From contig NC_071671.1 of NCBI RefSeq assembly GCF_028554725.1, forward strand, positions 69,620,001 to 69,684,000: 64,000 nucleotides of DNA, read 5' to 3'. The notes under the pieces were generated by a model. It made no database searches. It saw only the letters and a program-made list of their open reading frames with translations, and was not told the DNA's origin. A program made the position numbers and the translations under genes. This document shows, one piece after another, positions 1 through 14,410 of the stretch; positions within the stretch are counted from its first letter, which is position 1, and each line of letters starts with the position of its first letter. Source of the stretch: Zeugodacus cucurbitae (taxonomy: Eukaryota; Arthropoda; Insecta; Diptera; Tephritidae).

Positions 1-1340
1 AGTCTCAATTATCCGAAAGAATATGCAAGCAGTTCATTTATCATCGAACCCACTGCTTGTCGGCAGTGTAAGCAATGAAGTAGATAGAAGTGAAAAGATT
101 GGTGTAGCTGAGACCTAATGTGTGAATCAACGGAAAATATTCTATTGAATACGAACTGCTATTTGTTAATTTGTTTGTCCTTACCATTTGTTCTTGCAAC
201 ACAATTCGTGAAACGATAGCAGAAAAGGAAGCAAAGTTGTTAGTCGACATTGAGACTCTGTAATTATGCTGGCCATGCCACCCAACTTGCTGAGATACCA
301 CTCTTCTGTGGTGCAGTGCGTTGCAACGCGAATCATGTGGCAAAAAGATTACGTCGTGATATTATTTAGCCGCCAGCTTCTATGCAACGTAAGTTCACTG
401 ATTGTGTGCAGAAAGTACTTACTCGGACAGTTGACGCTTATGACAATGTAGACGTTGATAATGAGTCGTTTTATAAATGAAAAATTCGTATATATTTTTT
501 TCATTTCTAGCTTCCTTTAACTGCATTTATTTATAGATATTTATTTTATTGCAGATTGTTATATTTTCCCAACACTTTCTTACATCGCTACCTATGGAAT
601 TTCAATATATTTTATGCGATTTTTGCAATTTGAATTGTTGTTGCTGTGGTGAGGCACTTAGATGCGGTATATTTGAAAACAAAGTTGCTGATTAGTCTTC
701 CTTTGTATATACTATCTGGTAAGGCATAGTACATCTTGAGGTGGAATGCACTTTATTAACTCACGCTTACAATTTAGCGCGTAGCACAAAGGTGATTTTT
801 TATTTACCTTTCTTACAAGGTACATTTGCCTTGAATATTCCAAAGTACTTTATAGAGAAGATACTAGCAATGTACTATAACCAAAAGCACAAATATATTT
901 AAAAGCCATATGTATAAACTGATTTATAGCGAAGCACTAAAATCTGCTGCAAGTGTGTGACATCTGACAGGCTTTGCGTATGTGTAAATTTATGGCGACA
1001 GCCAGTAGTAATGGAGGAAATGCACAGTGAATGCAATATTCCGTATATAAAAATTTTACTTCAGCCTCCTTGAAATTATTTATACGCGATGGCGCACAGA
1101 CGCTCCGTATACGCGGGCATGATAAAAATACAGAAAGTCTCATAGCCTAAAGTAAAATAAACAAAGCTCTTTTGTCTCTTCATTAATACGCTTTGATTTT
1201 GAGCTATAATTAATATAAATTTAGCATTATTATTTAATTCTAAACGCAGTCATTTTCTTCCTCAATTATATATACAGGCTTCACGCTACTTATATATCAT
1301 GCAAATCAATTCAAAATAGAAATGTAATCCAATCTATTGC
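1..1340. other. Unassigned AT-rich DNA at the left edge
   Basis: I see no recognisable gene, RNA or element here. The short open frames are unconvincing and encode nothing familiar. The inverted copy C begins at about 1,310-1,340 with a splice-acceptor context. Its collagen-encoding neighbours would be expected further left, but I could not recognise them. Confidence 0.5.
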
Positions 1341-1348
1341 CATTCCAG

Positions 1349-1490
1349 ATATGAATGCGCCACACATTGAACGTAATCATTGAGCACAGAAAGACTATGA
1401 ATCTCAGTTGTGCCGCCAGTGGCAATTCGATGGCACACGTTGAATGGCAACGTGATGACAGACGCACAACTCATATTAATGACATTGAAA
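1349..1490 (+). pseudogene. Ig-domain half-exon of copy C (frameshifted)
   Basis: This is the counterpart of the exon at 57,985-58,131. The acceptor context ATTCCAG precedes it, and it opens with codons for MNAPHIER. A 5-base deletion after that peptide puts a TGA in frame. The other frame then continues as LSCAASGNSMAHVEWQRDD, with the Ig cysteine and tryptophan. Length is 142 bases against 147 in copy A, which matches the 5-base loss. The donor has changed from GTGAGT to GTGATC. It cannot make a working Ig fold as it stands. Confidence 0.8.
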
Positions 1491-3895
1491 GTGATCATAA
1501 TCGAGTTTGTAAACGTTTGTATTTATTACCGATTTGACATTTTAGGCTATTCTAATAAAAGGGCTTATGCCAAATTGCCCCTGATCAAAAAGTGTTGACA
1601 GTTTATTTCAAAATTACTTCTGATTTCACCTGCATATCTATACACTTGAGCATACATTGATCACTGGCATTTCTCCTTTGCTAGTCTCAGTGTCAAAACA
1701 TTATGAATTACAAATCTGCTAAGTATTTGAAGTCTATCTTAAATGCAGTGAAATATATGAGAATCACAACTGGCGACAATGACTTTTTCCGTGAATTTCA
1801 ACGAATATTTTGATTTTTTCTTTAATATATTTTATGTAAAATGAAACGTAGAGAGAATGCATATATTTAACTAAAATATACATTTTCTCTCTTCTTTCTA
1901 TAAATTGAGTTTATTCCACAACAATGTATCACATACTATATATTTCAACTTCTATTCACTCCCTTAACTATTACGCAATACAAGTTTAATTTGCATGTTA
2001 TTTCAAATTAATTCAAAATTACTATACAGAAATAGTATAACACAGTAAATGATCCAACACCACAGTGCTCTCATTGGCGTCGGGGCGTATGAGCAACATG
2101 CAGGGTGTCAATGAAAATTTTACCAAACTAAACACACGCGAATTGTTGTAAAGCCAACAACAAATATTAAACATAATATTTACCTTTCGACTAAACTGCG
2201 TTGTTTATCTCTATGTATATTTAATTAAAAACTAATTTCGCAATTTCGGTTGAGCCAGAGGCTCATTTACAGAGCAAATATGAATTTGAAATTGGGTTGT
2301 GTTCAACACATTACCGTTATTTTTCCAGGTTCAAATATTGATTGCCATTTCACTTCTTGCGACACTCTTGCGGTTATTGTGGAATCATTGTGGTGGATTT
2401 GTGGGGTTTTGATGAACTTTTTGTTAATTTAATATTATTTTATTAATATTTAAACATCGAAATTCTGGACATTTAACTTGGTAACTGGGCAAAATTAAGG
2501 CAAAATTGTGATAAATAAATGGAATCGATTTGGCTTTTGGCAAAAGCAAACAAAAACTCAACGAACTCATGTGCTCACTTTGCTAAGTGTTACATCCAAT
2601 TTACCAGCACCCTTAACAAGAAAGGTTAATAACAATTTTACATAGCCCCAAATAAAGTTTTAACTTCACCATTTTGCACTCCGTTTGTCGATTGTTATCT
2701 TGTTACTTTACCCACCAATTTTCGCTCATCGGAACCATAACGGTTAGCACATGCCAATCAGGGAGGCTGGCCACTGCTCTGCCACTCGTAAATTGAATTT
2801 ACCTTTAGCACTGATCTCCCACAAATAACGTTTTGTTCATACTCATTTTGCGCTTTTGTTATTCACTTTCAATGGCCCCCGTTTTACTTAATGAAAACTC
2901 CTTTTCCCCTCCACACACTCACCCTCATCGGTGTCTGTGTTTGTACTTTCACTGGGGCATTAAATACTCATAACTTCTCACTTATTTCGGACAATTAATT
3001 TTATTCTTTTGACAGCCTGTTCCATCTGTCGAATTTCGAAAGAGAATTACAGTTCTCCTAAGGATGAGAGAGTAGGAAAGTGAAATACCAAGACTGATAG
3101 AATTAATAATGAATTCAAGTAAATATTCGATAAAATATTCCCTGCCTTGGCGTCTGACAAAATGATATAGAAACGATGTTCAAATCGATAAATTTCGACC
3201 ATCATCATATAGTTGTATAATGTACGAACAATGAAATGTATTTTTTATACATAAGAAAGCTTGAGCGAAACGAAAAGCATTACACATGCGACTACTATGT
3301 ACTTCCCCTGTTCTACATCACCTTTCGCTTCTATCCTTTTAGAGCTTGGCATTTCGTTTATATGTTATATGGTGAAGCCAAGCTCCTCGAATTTATATAA
3401 CGATGGAAGAATGGCAAAAGACCAAAAGAGTGCCAGATTCTGGAGCACTTCTAATTGAACTGCATCATGTTTCTACATTCAAGAACTTCAGCCTTTGCAT
3501 TGTGCAACTTTAATGATACTTAAATGGCTGGCTTTGTAAAAATATTATTTCTGCACATTTTCTCTCTCTTCTGCTATTATTTGTTCTTCTTTGTATCTAC
3601 TTATAGTATATCTCTATGGGGACCCATCATATTAGTCATTTGTAGCCAACTAAAATAAGCAGTAAGGTAATGCACGAATAGAGTAAGTGAGATTGTATCC
3701 AAGTGCAAGAGTGTTTCGGGCGAAGGTGCACCAAAGAACTGAAGTATGCCATTATACGCTCTAAAGCATTAGGCAGGAAGTGCACTCAGCCAGCCAGTGA
3801 ATTTCATAATGGTAATCTGCTGCGCAATTTTCCATTTTCCTTGCGAAAACATAAACGGATGTAGACAATCTTCTAAAAAGTAAATGGAATAGTGC

Positions 3896-4081
3896 ATGGC
3901 TCAAGTGCGTGGAAACATATGGACAAGAGAGATGAGATGTGCCTATGAGTACGTACGACCAACTCGCATATATATACGTTATGTCGTCGATTTGTATAAT
4001 GGAAAATTGCTAAATGTCGACCTGCCATTCTCGAATCCGTTCCGCAAGACAACCACTGTGGGATATAATCCACTCACTGTG
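3896..4081 (+). pseudogene. Olfactomedin-domain exon of copy C
   Basis: The 3' two thirds reads IRYVVDLYNGKLLNVDLP followed by FSNPFRKTTTVGYNPL, a typical late olfactomedin-domain segment. A canonical donor GTAAGT follows at 4,082. The matching exon of copy A has lost the YNGKLLN stretch, has Phe for the Pro, and has lost this donor. The 5' part of this exon is eroded: the equivalents of the GEMFIVC and LYAIDS motifs cannot be read in frame. An open frame runs on past the donor to 4,201, but this is read-through into intron. The piece is well conserved but orphaned, because no matching upstream olfactomedin exon is recognisable. Confidence 0.8.
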
Positions 4082-4212
4082 GTAAGTATGCACTGTCGGT
4101 TGATTTGCTTGTGTTTCCTGTGTGTATATGTGGAAGTATATTTGATGTCTATACCAATATTAATTAACGTGTTGACCAATATAAAGGGTGATCCAATGTG
4201 ATGTTTACATAA

Positions 4213-4455
4213 AAATGTGTATGCCGTTATTTTTTCGGGAATATTTTGTAAACCTAACTCTGGGAGGACTGAGACGGCCTAAAAGTTTCATGGATTTAAA
4301 ATAATTCGACCTTAATTGATGTTTGATAGTAAGTAGTTTGATAGACCTTAATTGATTGTTTGACATTTTTGGAAACATTGGTTTTGTCGAGCTTTTATCT
4401 ATACTCAAATCAATCAGCTTCTCTCAAATATAGTTGAAAATGCCAAAACCGTTAT
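4213..4455 (+). other. Roughly 240-base segment in copy C absent from copy A
   Basis: Alignment with copy A is good up to the shared AAGGGTGAT block near 4,190-4,205. It resumes at GCGACTAATTCATCAGTGG near 4,477. The bases between are mostly without a counterpart in A. They include an imperfect tandem repeat in which GACCTTAATTGAT occurs twice (about 4,308-4,322 and 4,343-4,357). This may be a small insertion in C or a deletion in A. I do not recognise it as a known element. Confidence 0.45.
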
Positions 4456-4459
4456 ACCG

Positions 4460-4870
4460 ACACAGCTTTTCCTATGCGACTAATTCATCAGTGGCGAGTA
4501 TCTTAAACGTCTGGTATACTATAAATCAACTTGCTCATGGAATTTCATTGCGAGTCTACATGTGTCTGAATTCTCCGCATTGTAGCTGCCGGCGGCATTA
4601 ATGACTTGTGGCCGAGCGGCAACCGATAGCAAGGAAAGCTGCGTGCACAAATGCAATGCGTGCGTCATATATCTAGCGCTTTTCGGATAATGTCCTTAGT
4701 TGACCTGCTGGAATTTGTCTTCTCATCCGCAATGCTGTTGTGCCTCACTAATGGAGTCCATCAAAGTGAGACCATAATTCGGTAGTGGCTGAGTAAATGT
4801 CACGTCACCGCGATTCTTTTGGTCATCATTCAATGCTGTTGGTTATGCATGTGAAATATGTTGCCAAGAT
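4460..4870 (+). other. Conserved block downstream of the olfactomedin exon (copy C)
   Basis: This stretch matches 49,840-50,240 in reverse, at a level that looks close to that of the exons. Examples are TGCTGGAATTTG and CAATGCTGTTGTGC, shared almost unchanged. In copy A the same interval holds a 75-codon open frame. Here that frame is broken, and the encoded peptide resembles no domain I know. It may be slow-evolving intron or 3' flank, or an unrecognised exon. Confidence 0.5.
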
Positions 4871-4899
4871 GGTGTATATGAATATATGTACAACTGTTT

Positions 4900-7700
4900 T
4901 TAGACAGGAGTACGTCATGTCGCACCGATTTTCTGCATTAATTTCTTTATCATGCATTATGTTGCGAGTGTGAAATAATAGTTAAAATGTTTCTCTCCTC
5001 CAACGCCTGCTGTTTCCTATATATTTTATTGTAAGTTTTCATGAGTAGAATTAGTCAGTAAATAACATAACCAATTATTACGATAATGTGATGATTTATC
5101 GTAATAATTGCGAAATATCTTCGTTACATGCAATATTATGTAAGGCATTTCATCTGAAACTATTGAGTTTATGGATTTAATGGTAAAATATCGTACTACT
5201 TCTTGATGCAGAATGCAATTGCAAAGTCCACATATACAAATGCAGCTATTATAATAATCTAATAATCTCCATGGCCATATTCGCTTAAGCGGTTTCTACG
5301 CCAAATATATATAATTATCTCCATGTTATTAGATAGCGAGTAGATCTCTTGAACACTCAACTAAACATCATTTTCAATTAGAGTGAAGTCATTAACTTCG
5401 CCCATTATTAGGAGCTTATGACATGCAAATGTAGATTTGACTTGTAGTCGTCAGTTACATAGGCAAACAGTATATGTATTATTTAATGTATCATTAAAGC
5501 TATAAATCTTCTATTAATTGTGAACTTACATGGTATGAGTATGTGTTGGTATTTGAAATACTTACGTGAATTTGTTAAATGCAGTCTTAATACATAGTCA
5601 GTACTTTACCGCCTTAACACTTTAGGAAAATATTATAAATCCATATTGTGTGCCCTGTTATCACTTAAGTCGACTCCAAATCATCTAAGTTCTATTAAAT
5701 AAAGATTGTCATGCAGCTGTAATGGCTAAAATAATGCTTTACAGTCGATTAGCGGTATAACACATCGACAGCTAAGCAATAAAAATAAATAAAAGAAATT
5801 CACGTTTCAGTGCACTTACACAACCGGCCAGACTACATCCTCACCATATCCCATTGCCCATAATATCTTACAATATCTTTCGCCTTCAACAACTGCGACA
5901 AAATGAATTTATTGAAGTGACCGGATGCTACAAGGCATTCAAGACAATTGCTATCGCTAAAATAAATGTTTGCGAAGCAAATAAATGACATTCAACCTGC
6001 TCGGAAGCACTTTGAGCAACACAATGAAGCAAAATGTTCTTTCAAAGAGTTGAGAGGACACACAGTTTAATATTAATTGACAATCAATTGAAGCCGAAAA
6101 GCGTTGGCGGACTCCTTCATTTGTTCAATACTTATCCTAATTGTGCCGGAAATGGCAAATATATACTTCAAAAATAAAACATAGTATTTAAGAAAAGTCT
6201 GTAGGTGTTTGCTTTTGTTGTTATGAAGCTGAAATTTCTTTAAATGCCAATTGCGTGTCAGTTTTCTCAAGTTGGCTCAATCAACGTAATATATTTTATT
6301 TGACAGCATTAACCAAGTCGACAATCGGAAACGTATTTATACGTATAAAATAAATGGTGTTGTGGGTTCTATACTTGGAATTGGTTTGTTCAAAATAAGT
6401 TGAAATAAGTATTGCTTTATGACAGCAATCTTGTCATTGGGGGTAATGAAATTAATTAATTAGAAATAAATTCATAAATATTTTATGCATATACAAAACA
6501 GAGAATTTTAATTTCCTTGTGCTCTTTCCGGAGCTCAATAAAAGGCGCTCATCGCCCTTCAAGCAAATCATTCAATTAGTATGAATCATTTTCTTCTTTT
6601 ATCTGAGAACACGGAAAATCAATTAACTGTGCCCAACAATTAAAAGCAGTTTACTAAATCTTTTTTATACTATTTGTAGAAAGCAATGGCCGACAAATCT
6701 GTCTTAAGTCATCAGCGTTTGATTGCCTTAACGATAATGAATAAATGAATAAAAAGAGGTTAAAATGAGTCCATCATTAAATAAATATTGCTTTTATTCA
6801 AAGCAATTAATTCGTAAACAGCAAAGAAAAGATTATATGCCCTTTGCTTCCAGTTCTCTGTGAGCCTGTAACAATAATTATTCTAATAAGACACACAATT
6901 TTAGTATATTTTCATATAAATTTAAAATAATTACTTATACAATTTATATAATCTCATATCCTTCACAGAAGTGAAGATTCAATTTCAATTACCAGCACTG
7001 GAATAGCTAAACTTTTACAAGAGTAGGGAGAGGGAAGTGAAAAATAGTTCTTTCAAAGAAAAGCTGAAGATGTGTGTAAAGGTGTGTCTGTAATAGAGTT
7101 GCAACTGACATCAGCAGCCAATTCTGATTCGAACAAAGACAGAAAGAAAAATGAATGAAAAATAACCGAAACCAAATAACGTATATATGTATAGGCCACG
7201 GCAAATTCGATGAAATGTGTGGCACATTTTAAGTCGCTATCGCCCTTGGAGAAAGTTAAAAATAGGCGAAAAGAGGAAATGAGAGCAGCTATTTTTGAGA
7301 AATAAATAGAGCGAAGTTAAGAGACCTGTGGAATTTTGCCTATTTTGAGGAAAATTAGTATCGTACGCATACTCCGCCTGACAAGGTGTCAGAAGCTTGC
7401 CTTTATATTTCATTTTATTATAAGAGCAAAAAAAGAGAAAAAAGAGGATGAGAAATACATTTGTAGTGAATTAAATTAATATTAATGCTGTAAACTATTT
7501 GTAAATGGAACATCAATTCCGACTAGAAAGATGCTGTTAAAATAGAACGCAAAATAATATATATAAGCCGACAATAATGTGTCAACAGCATGAAATGGTC
7601 ACCGTTTTGTACAACTAAAATTCTTAATTAACTTTCATAACATAAGAGTACTTAGGGAAACTAAGTTAACACGCTTAGGAGGATATGTTTTCCCATATAG
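4900..7700. other. Unassigned DNA between copies C and B
   Basis: This is AT-rich DNA with no coding, RNA or transposon signature that I can support. I looked for continuation of the inverted copy (the equivalent of 47.4-49.8 kb) and of the direct copy (the equivalent of sequence left of 41.8 kb) and found no convincing match. The junction between inverted and direct copies must lie here. Confidence 0.45.
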
Positions 7701-10700
7701 CTACACAAAAGAAATAATTTATTTGACCTATGCTACTTAGCAAATTGACTATTTATTACAAAAGTTTCGCTTTCCGACATCATCATTTGTGTTTTAACTA
7801 TAGAAATTTAATATACAGGTAGCTTATGTTGTTGCACGAAAATGATTTCAAAAAACTTTTAAAGAGAAATATTGCTTATTACCATGAGTTAGACAACTCT
7901 TAATAAGTCCAGCAGTTAACAAGCCAAGGTTAGACCTTTATTACCGCAAATTCATTAAGTTAATGAAGGCACAGCACTGAAATATGCGTTTTCGTAAATA
8001 TACTGAAAACCGTTAAGTAATTGCCTTTTGGCTAGCTTCGCGAACCCATGGCGCTCATTAGGGCTTTATTAAAAAAGTTATTTTTATGGCTAAAATATTC
8101 ATTGACGCACGGCCGGTCTGCAAAGGAACAAAGTTTAAGCGCCAAAAATTATGCAAATAAATGAAGGTGAAACACATGCACCCCATGAGTATTATATTGT
8201 ACCTACAGCTGGAGCTGGACTATGAATATACATTTCTTATTATAAAATAATGGAGCAGCAAGAGAGTAGACCTTTGTATAGTATAGTAGTAGAAAATGCT
8301 CCTCAGCACTCGTTCTTATTAATTTTATAAGGCTCAGCTTCTCAATATTGAGGCTTGTGCATAGATAGGCGACAAGAAAGTCGTTTTATGCCACAAAAAA
8401 TGTGTGCCATGAACGCAGTGACAATAACAAACATAGCAAGAAAACGCATAAAACATATGTTGCATTCAAACTTGGCCGAGAGAGAGCTAAATAAAGCCTG
8501 CGAAACAATACGCTTCTAACAATCTCCCTACGCTCTCATTCACTTGCAGTGGCTGCTTAAGGCCTCGTTACAAATTATTATCATAAATTCTTAATGCTGC
8601 AAATGAAAGAGACGCAGCGGGAAAAGCACACAATTTTACATTTTTACTAAGGACACAGTTGAAATGAATGAAAAGAAATAGCGGTTAAACATTTCAAATT
8701 GATTTATAATAAAATCGGTGGAAAAATATGTATGAGAAAAACTGTCCTTAATTAATATAAATGAAACGTTGGTGATACGGAACAACTGGAGCTAATATAA
8801 TTTAAATGGAAATTCATTATGATAGGAAAAAAACAAATACCTGTCAAATACAGTTAACAGTTACAGGTTTAAATATGAATTTTATTTTCATTAATTGTAA
8901 AAAGTCAGAGCATAATTGATTTCACTCAACAGCAAAATCGTTACACCTACATTGCCATAGATAACCCAAATATCAAAAGATATCGAAGAACACCTTGAAG
9001 CAATGAGCTCCACAGTGATTTAGTAACAAATGTGCTTTAATTCGGTATTTGCCTTCCCATAAATAAATAAGTCAAGATTTATTCACAGTTGCCACTATGG
9101 AAGCCTAATAGCATTTTAATTATCAGCCAATTTTCTGCACTGTTTCAGAGTCAGAGTGAATGTCGGTATACATGTTTAACATATGCATATGAGATAATTA
9201 TAATTATAGTTTCCACTTCACACAAATAAAATAAATAGAGAAGCCATTCAAGGATGTCTGGAAAATTTCTCTCATTTCCATTTCCATGAATAATGAATTT
9301 ATGTGTAATGCAAACTATTATTTACAGTATTAATTAGCAGAAAGTTCATGCAACGTCCGGGAAAAATAGACAAAAACACTTATAACACATGCAGACGCTT
9401 CGATTGGTCATGCTTAAGGATGTTGGTGAGTGCTGCTGCAAAACATTTTGACTTTGATTTTTGCGTCTTTTATATATACAAAGTAGAGTTGGTGTTTGTT
9501 GTTATTTACATCGTACTGACGAACAGAATAATAAAATTAGTTTTGAGTTTGAGTTAAAATACACCAATAAATGAGAGAAAAGTTATGCAGACGCTAAGTG
9601 GGGGTACCTCGAGAGATAATTCAGAAAGTAGTTGTTGCAATTCCACTAGAATCAACAGGCGAGTGCAATACGCTGAAGAAAAAGTTGGCGGCAAGCAATT
9701 AAAACATCAAATGGTTGCAGCTGATGTTCATGATTTGCTCTGCATGCGCTTATTAAAATTGTAGATTTGATTTTTTGGTAAATGGAGAGTTATATACATA
9801 TATAAAGGTTATATGAAATATATTTATTTAATTATATACTGACATATGTATATTTCACTTCACAAACGCATTCATTTTAAATGAGTAAGAGTGAGATAAA
9901 GCACCGATTGTTCCATAAAAGACTTACATGTATAAACCATATTTATATCCTTATTGTTGAGCGAAAGCCATGGCCACAGCAATCATTTTATGAACAACCG
10001 CAGGGAGTGATGATAAAACAATCACTCCCTCAACCCATAACTGTATATTTTCTATGATGAAAACTGTTTTTATTACTAAGCTGAATGCACTAGTGCGCAG
10101 CAGCTTGGACGCAACTTGATTGCCGCCTCAAAAAGCTGGACGCTCTCATAACGCTGCGGTTTATTATTAACTTTACAGTTGCATTTTATGACAATCTTCA
10201 TATTGCAATATGCGAAATTGAAATGGAAAATTAAATCTTAAGAGCACAAATGCGAAATAATGCAGCAATAAAACGAGGAAAAAATTGTTTGGTGAGCAAA
10301 TGATGGAAAGAAAAGCGAATATGAGAGTACAGTGGAAATGGTAAAACGAAATTAATATTTATTGCAATGCAACGCATACAGAAAGCGATGAACTGATGTT
10401 GGTGAATGCTACTGTTAACTTATGAATCGAAGAGAAATTTCGACAGAATTTTCATACTTAATGGTGGAATCAGTTGACACAATCTTTAGTCTGCCATTAA
10501 TTGACATTGCTATTTGAAATTTTCTATATAATCATTTGATCCTGTGCCATTTGTATATACATTTTATTTCATTTTAAATTCTTCTCATTGCAATTGATGC
10601 CTCATCAATATATTCTTAGTTACATTTAAGTCCTCTCGAAACATCATCTTCACTTTATCAGACAAAAGCCAGAAATTGCACATTTAATGACATTCCTGCT

Positions 10701-13700
10701 TATAAAATATCACATGTGCTCATTGCCCAAGTACGTAATAAGTTTTTCATTTTCCGTAGCTTCCTTTATTTGTATTTCTTCTCGTTTATGTTCCTTTTGT
10801 AAATATACATACATATATACGTGCATACTTTTGTGGCCGCAAAGCGAATTGCTTCATACTGTTCGCCATTCGAATTTTTCAAATGTATTTAAAAATGAAT
10901 TTCGCTTCACATGCAAATATCAGTGCTATAGTGAATGTGGATCCATGAGTACATAATTTTATGTCAACCTATATTTGCTCGACCATTTTCATTGCCTTTC
11001 CTTTCTCTCTTAATTCCATTTCCTCTGTTGTCCGATACGAATTCTGATTTCTTACACTTGTTTGACGGTGGCAGGATTCACACGTAGCAGCTTTTAAAGC
11101 GGTAAATTAAAATAAATGTGAATTTTAAATATTTGTAGGTGATAAATTTCATAAGCAGTCATTAAAGCAAACAATACAAAGCATAAAAATGTATAAAATT
11201 TAAATTTGTGTGTAAAAACGAATTATTTGAAATCTGTTTCCTCCAAATGTGCGCAATTTCTCATGCAATTAATTGCAAAATATTTAATAAATTAAGGTTC
11301 AAGCACTTTATTTTACCATGAGCGATATTGAAATTTACATAGTAAACTCCTATAATGCTCGAGTTAATTGGAGCCTCTGCTATGGAAATATGAATTTCGT
11401 TATTTGCAAGCGTATATACAATAAATTGTATTGTGTATTACAAACTATATTCGCATAACTTTGCATAATTTTTAGGCCTTGACTCCAAAATACAAATATT
11501 TACAATGTGCAGACAGCTTAAGTTGTTAGGCGCAAATGGTCGGTGCAAACAACAGTGAAAACAAAACTACATTCAAACACTGGAACAAACAATAAATGAC
11601 AACATAGCTACAATTAAAAACTCAATATGAAATATTGTTGTTCTAAATACGCACAATCGCTTTAGTGCAAAATTTAAAGTTAATTATAGAATAGAGACAG
11701 TTTTGTGCAAAAACATGAAATTGACTAATTCAATACATATTACTCTGTTACAACTATTCTCTATTGCTTATTTATTTCATAATATTTTATTTGTGTATTA
11801 TGGCACACGGTAATTGTACTGTTGGCATTTGCGGATTTTTATAAGATACAATTAAAATATTTCATAATTAAACATCTAAATAAATTGACAAAAACAAAAT
11901 GATTTTTACATTGGAGTTTCTAGAGTCCAAAATCGAAAATATTGACCAAGAGTCATCGAAAGACCGAATATTTTTAAAGAAGTTCCAAGTCTGAAGAATA
12001 AATGTTAACTAGCTGTGTATAAATAAAAAACAAGGAATTCAAGACTATGTTCACGGTTTCCGGAACAAATTTGCGACTCTTTTAAAATGAATCTTAAAGA
12101 CGAAGGAATTCTTATTCTGGTTTTTGTTGTATATGTCGAAAAAGCCCGTTTCAGCCAATAACAAACATTTTGTTGCAACGTCCGCGAAAGGGAAAACTTC
12201 ATATATGGTATCATAATAATTAGCTACTCCTTAGTACCAACTCATTACGCGACGCCCCAAACGAGCGTTGGTAATAAGTTATTCGCGTATGAATGAGTGT
12301 TAAAAAGTTTCCGCTCTGTGCACCAAACATGAATTTTTCTTGTTTAACACTGCAGCAAAGTTTAATAACTCGCTGTGGCTACCTTGTAGCCCGAATGCTT
12401 TCTTTATTATAATCGTATGAATGTACTATGTATGAGGATAGCTGTCGAAAAGTTTTTTAATCATGTACGCCAACATGATAACCAACTACTAACAGCGGTT
12501 AAAGCTGCTTAAGTTGGAAAGTGAGTAAATGTTGATAGCACTGCTACCGAACTGCCACCAATACAGCCTCCATACACGACTGCAGAGACAACAGCAGCAG
12601 AAGAGCCAAATGTTTTTGTTGTAACAGAAATAATGTTGCCACATAAATAGCGCTTCACTACACATTCAGAGACCTGCACACATAAGTTGCATGAAGAACT
12701 ATGCAACTCTTGCATTAAGCTGTCATTTATTTGTTTAATTTTCTTGCATTTTTTGCTGGATTCTATACTGTGGTCAGGTGTTTGAATTAATTAAGCTAAA
12801 TGTACATATATAAATGTATGTTGATTAAAATCTTACGGGTCAGATGTCATACCCTTTCCCAGTTCTCACCGGTAAAATAATAAAATATCTCATTACAATT
12901 CCATGTTATTATACTTCTTTGTGCATTTTACAACAAAGTCTAAACAAACCACCCAGTTTAGCTAAAATGCGATGTGAAACCTGTAGCAGCAAACCAACAT
13001 TCGAATTCGAACGAAAATAATGCCAAATTTGCTGCCACGCGCTCGATCTTGCTTTGTATTTTGTTAAATATTCAGCACATTGGCGGTGAACATGTGTATA
13101 TAACCTATTGTAAAAGCTTTAAGAAAATTGTTAGGAAATTTTGCACTAAAACATGAAAATATGCTAAAAGTGTTTGCTAAAACCAAAGCCGACATAACCG
13201 ACCATCCGTGTGTGTATACACAGTCATCGACGGTAAACAAAGCCAATAAAGCCACAAAAATGTGTGACCCGCTTACACACAGACAACAGCAGCGGCACCA
13301 CCTATCGACGTCCATCACTTCAAATGGTCCCTTAATGGGTTTCAAATTTTCAAAATTAAAAAAAAAAAAACATTTCTTTTGTCTTATTAAATAGTAAAAT
13401 ATGTATAAAATACTGTCCACAAATATCAAAAAAATCCGAGTGATATTCTAAGAGATATACCCTTTGACGAAAATTTTACCAAAACAGTTTTTTTAAACAA
13501 ATCAAATAGCAATCAACGGCAATGGGGATGCCAACCTAATTCCATATTTAAATGTATATTGTAAATATTGCCATAGAGTCCATCTAAGTGGATAAATTGG
13601 TTTGTAATTTATGCGTAAATATGTGAGTCAATATAAATAATGAAAACTAAAATACCAACATTTGGTATTTTCATTTACCGCACCAAATATTACTCATACG

Positions 13701-14410
13701 CCTAGCTGTCATGAATGCACTCTGTGGTATTGATAGTAATTATTTGCTTATATTCTCTTTGGCTGCGGATATCGTGTTGCAGTTTTTATAATTTGAAATA
13801 AACGCACATTACACTTGTATTATATAATTTATAGTTTAAGGGATTATATAAAGTAAAAACTACAATAATTATATAATGCTTTGTAACGCAATTAAAGCAA
13901 TATGCATTTAAAATTTCCGAAGGGAAATCAATTCATAACACATATTAGCATGAAAAAAGATCGGAACATTAAGTTGATAAACATTAACATTAATATGCGG
14001 AAAAAGGTGTGCAAAGAAAAAAAATGTTCGTCATATTTCATGTGTAAATTACATATACTAGAAAATAAAAATTATTCGTGTTGAAATTTATCACAAAAAA
14101 TCAAAATTTAAATGCCAATATAAATTCATATATCTATCAGTAAATTAAAATAAACCTATCAAGATAATAATTGCATTTACAGTGAGTTAAGTTAATTATG
14201 TTATTAAATCATACTTAGATATTTGAAGAATTACAAATAGTATATATTACAAGTAAGTTTAATAAGAATAATTAAGATTTCATGTTAATTATTATATTTT
14301 AGTTGAATGTGGAAGAACTTTTAAAATAAACTGTTTTGACCAGCGGCAATCCTCCCGTTAAAATGGGTTTCTGAAAGCTTAGACAAGCTTTCCTGAACTC
14401 GATTATATAC

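Larger units (their letters stand above)
1340..4900 (+). repeat. Copy C: inverted duplicate of part of the colmedin-like locus
   Basis: This segment aligns by eye, in inverted orientation, with 49,800-58,150. Anchors are 1,321-1,500 with 57,970-58,150, 2,090 with 56,300, 2,390 with 56,050, 2,780 with 53,230, 3,740 with 51,080, 4,080 with 50,440, 4,500 with 50,210 and 4,750 with 49,920. The order is collinear. The segment is less than half as long as its partner, mainly because about 2.6 kb holding the second-Ig exons (53.2-56.0 kb) is missing. Both exonic and intronic sequence is shared, so this is a DNA-level duplication and not a retrocopy. Exonic matches are the closest. The boundaries are approximate. 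Confidence 0.85.

Noticed and set aside
13064..13429. 121-codon minus-strand frame
   Set aside because: It begins in an A/T homopolymer region and has no recognisable domain, signal or splice context.
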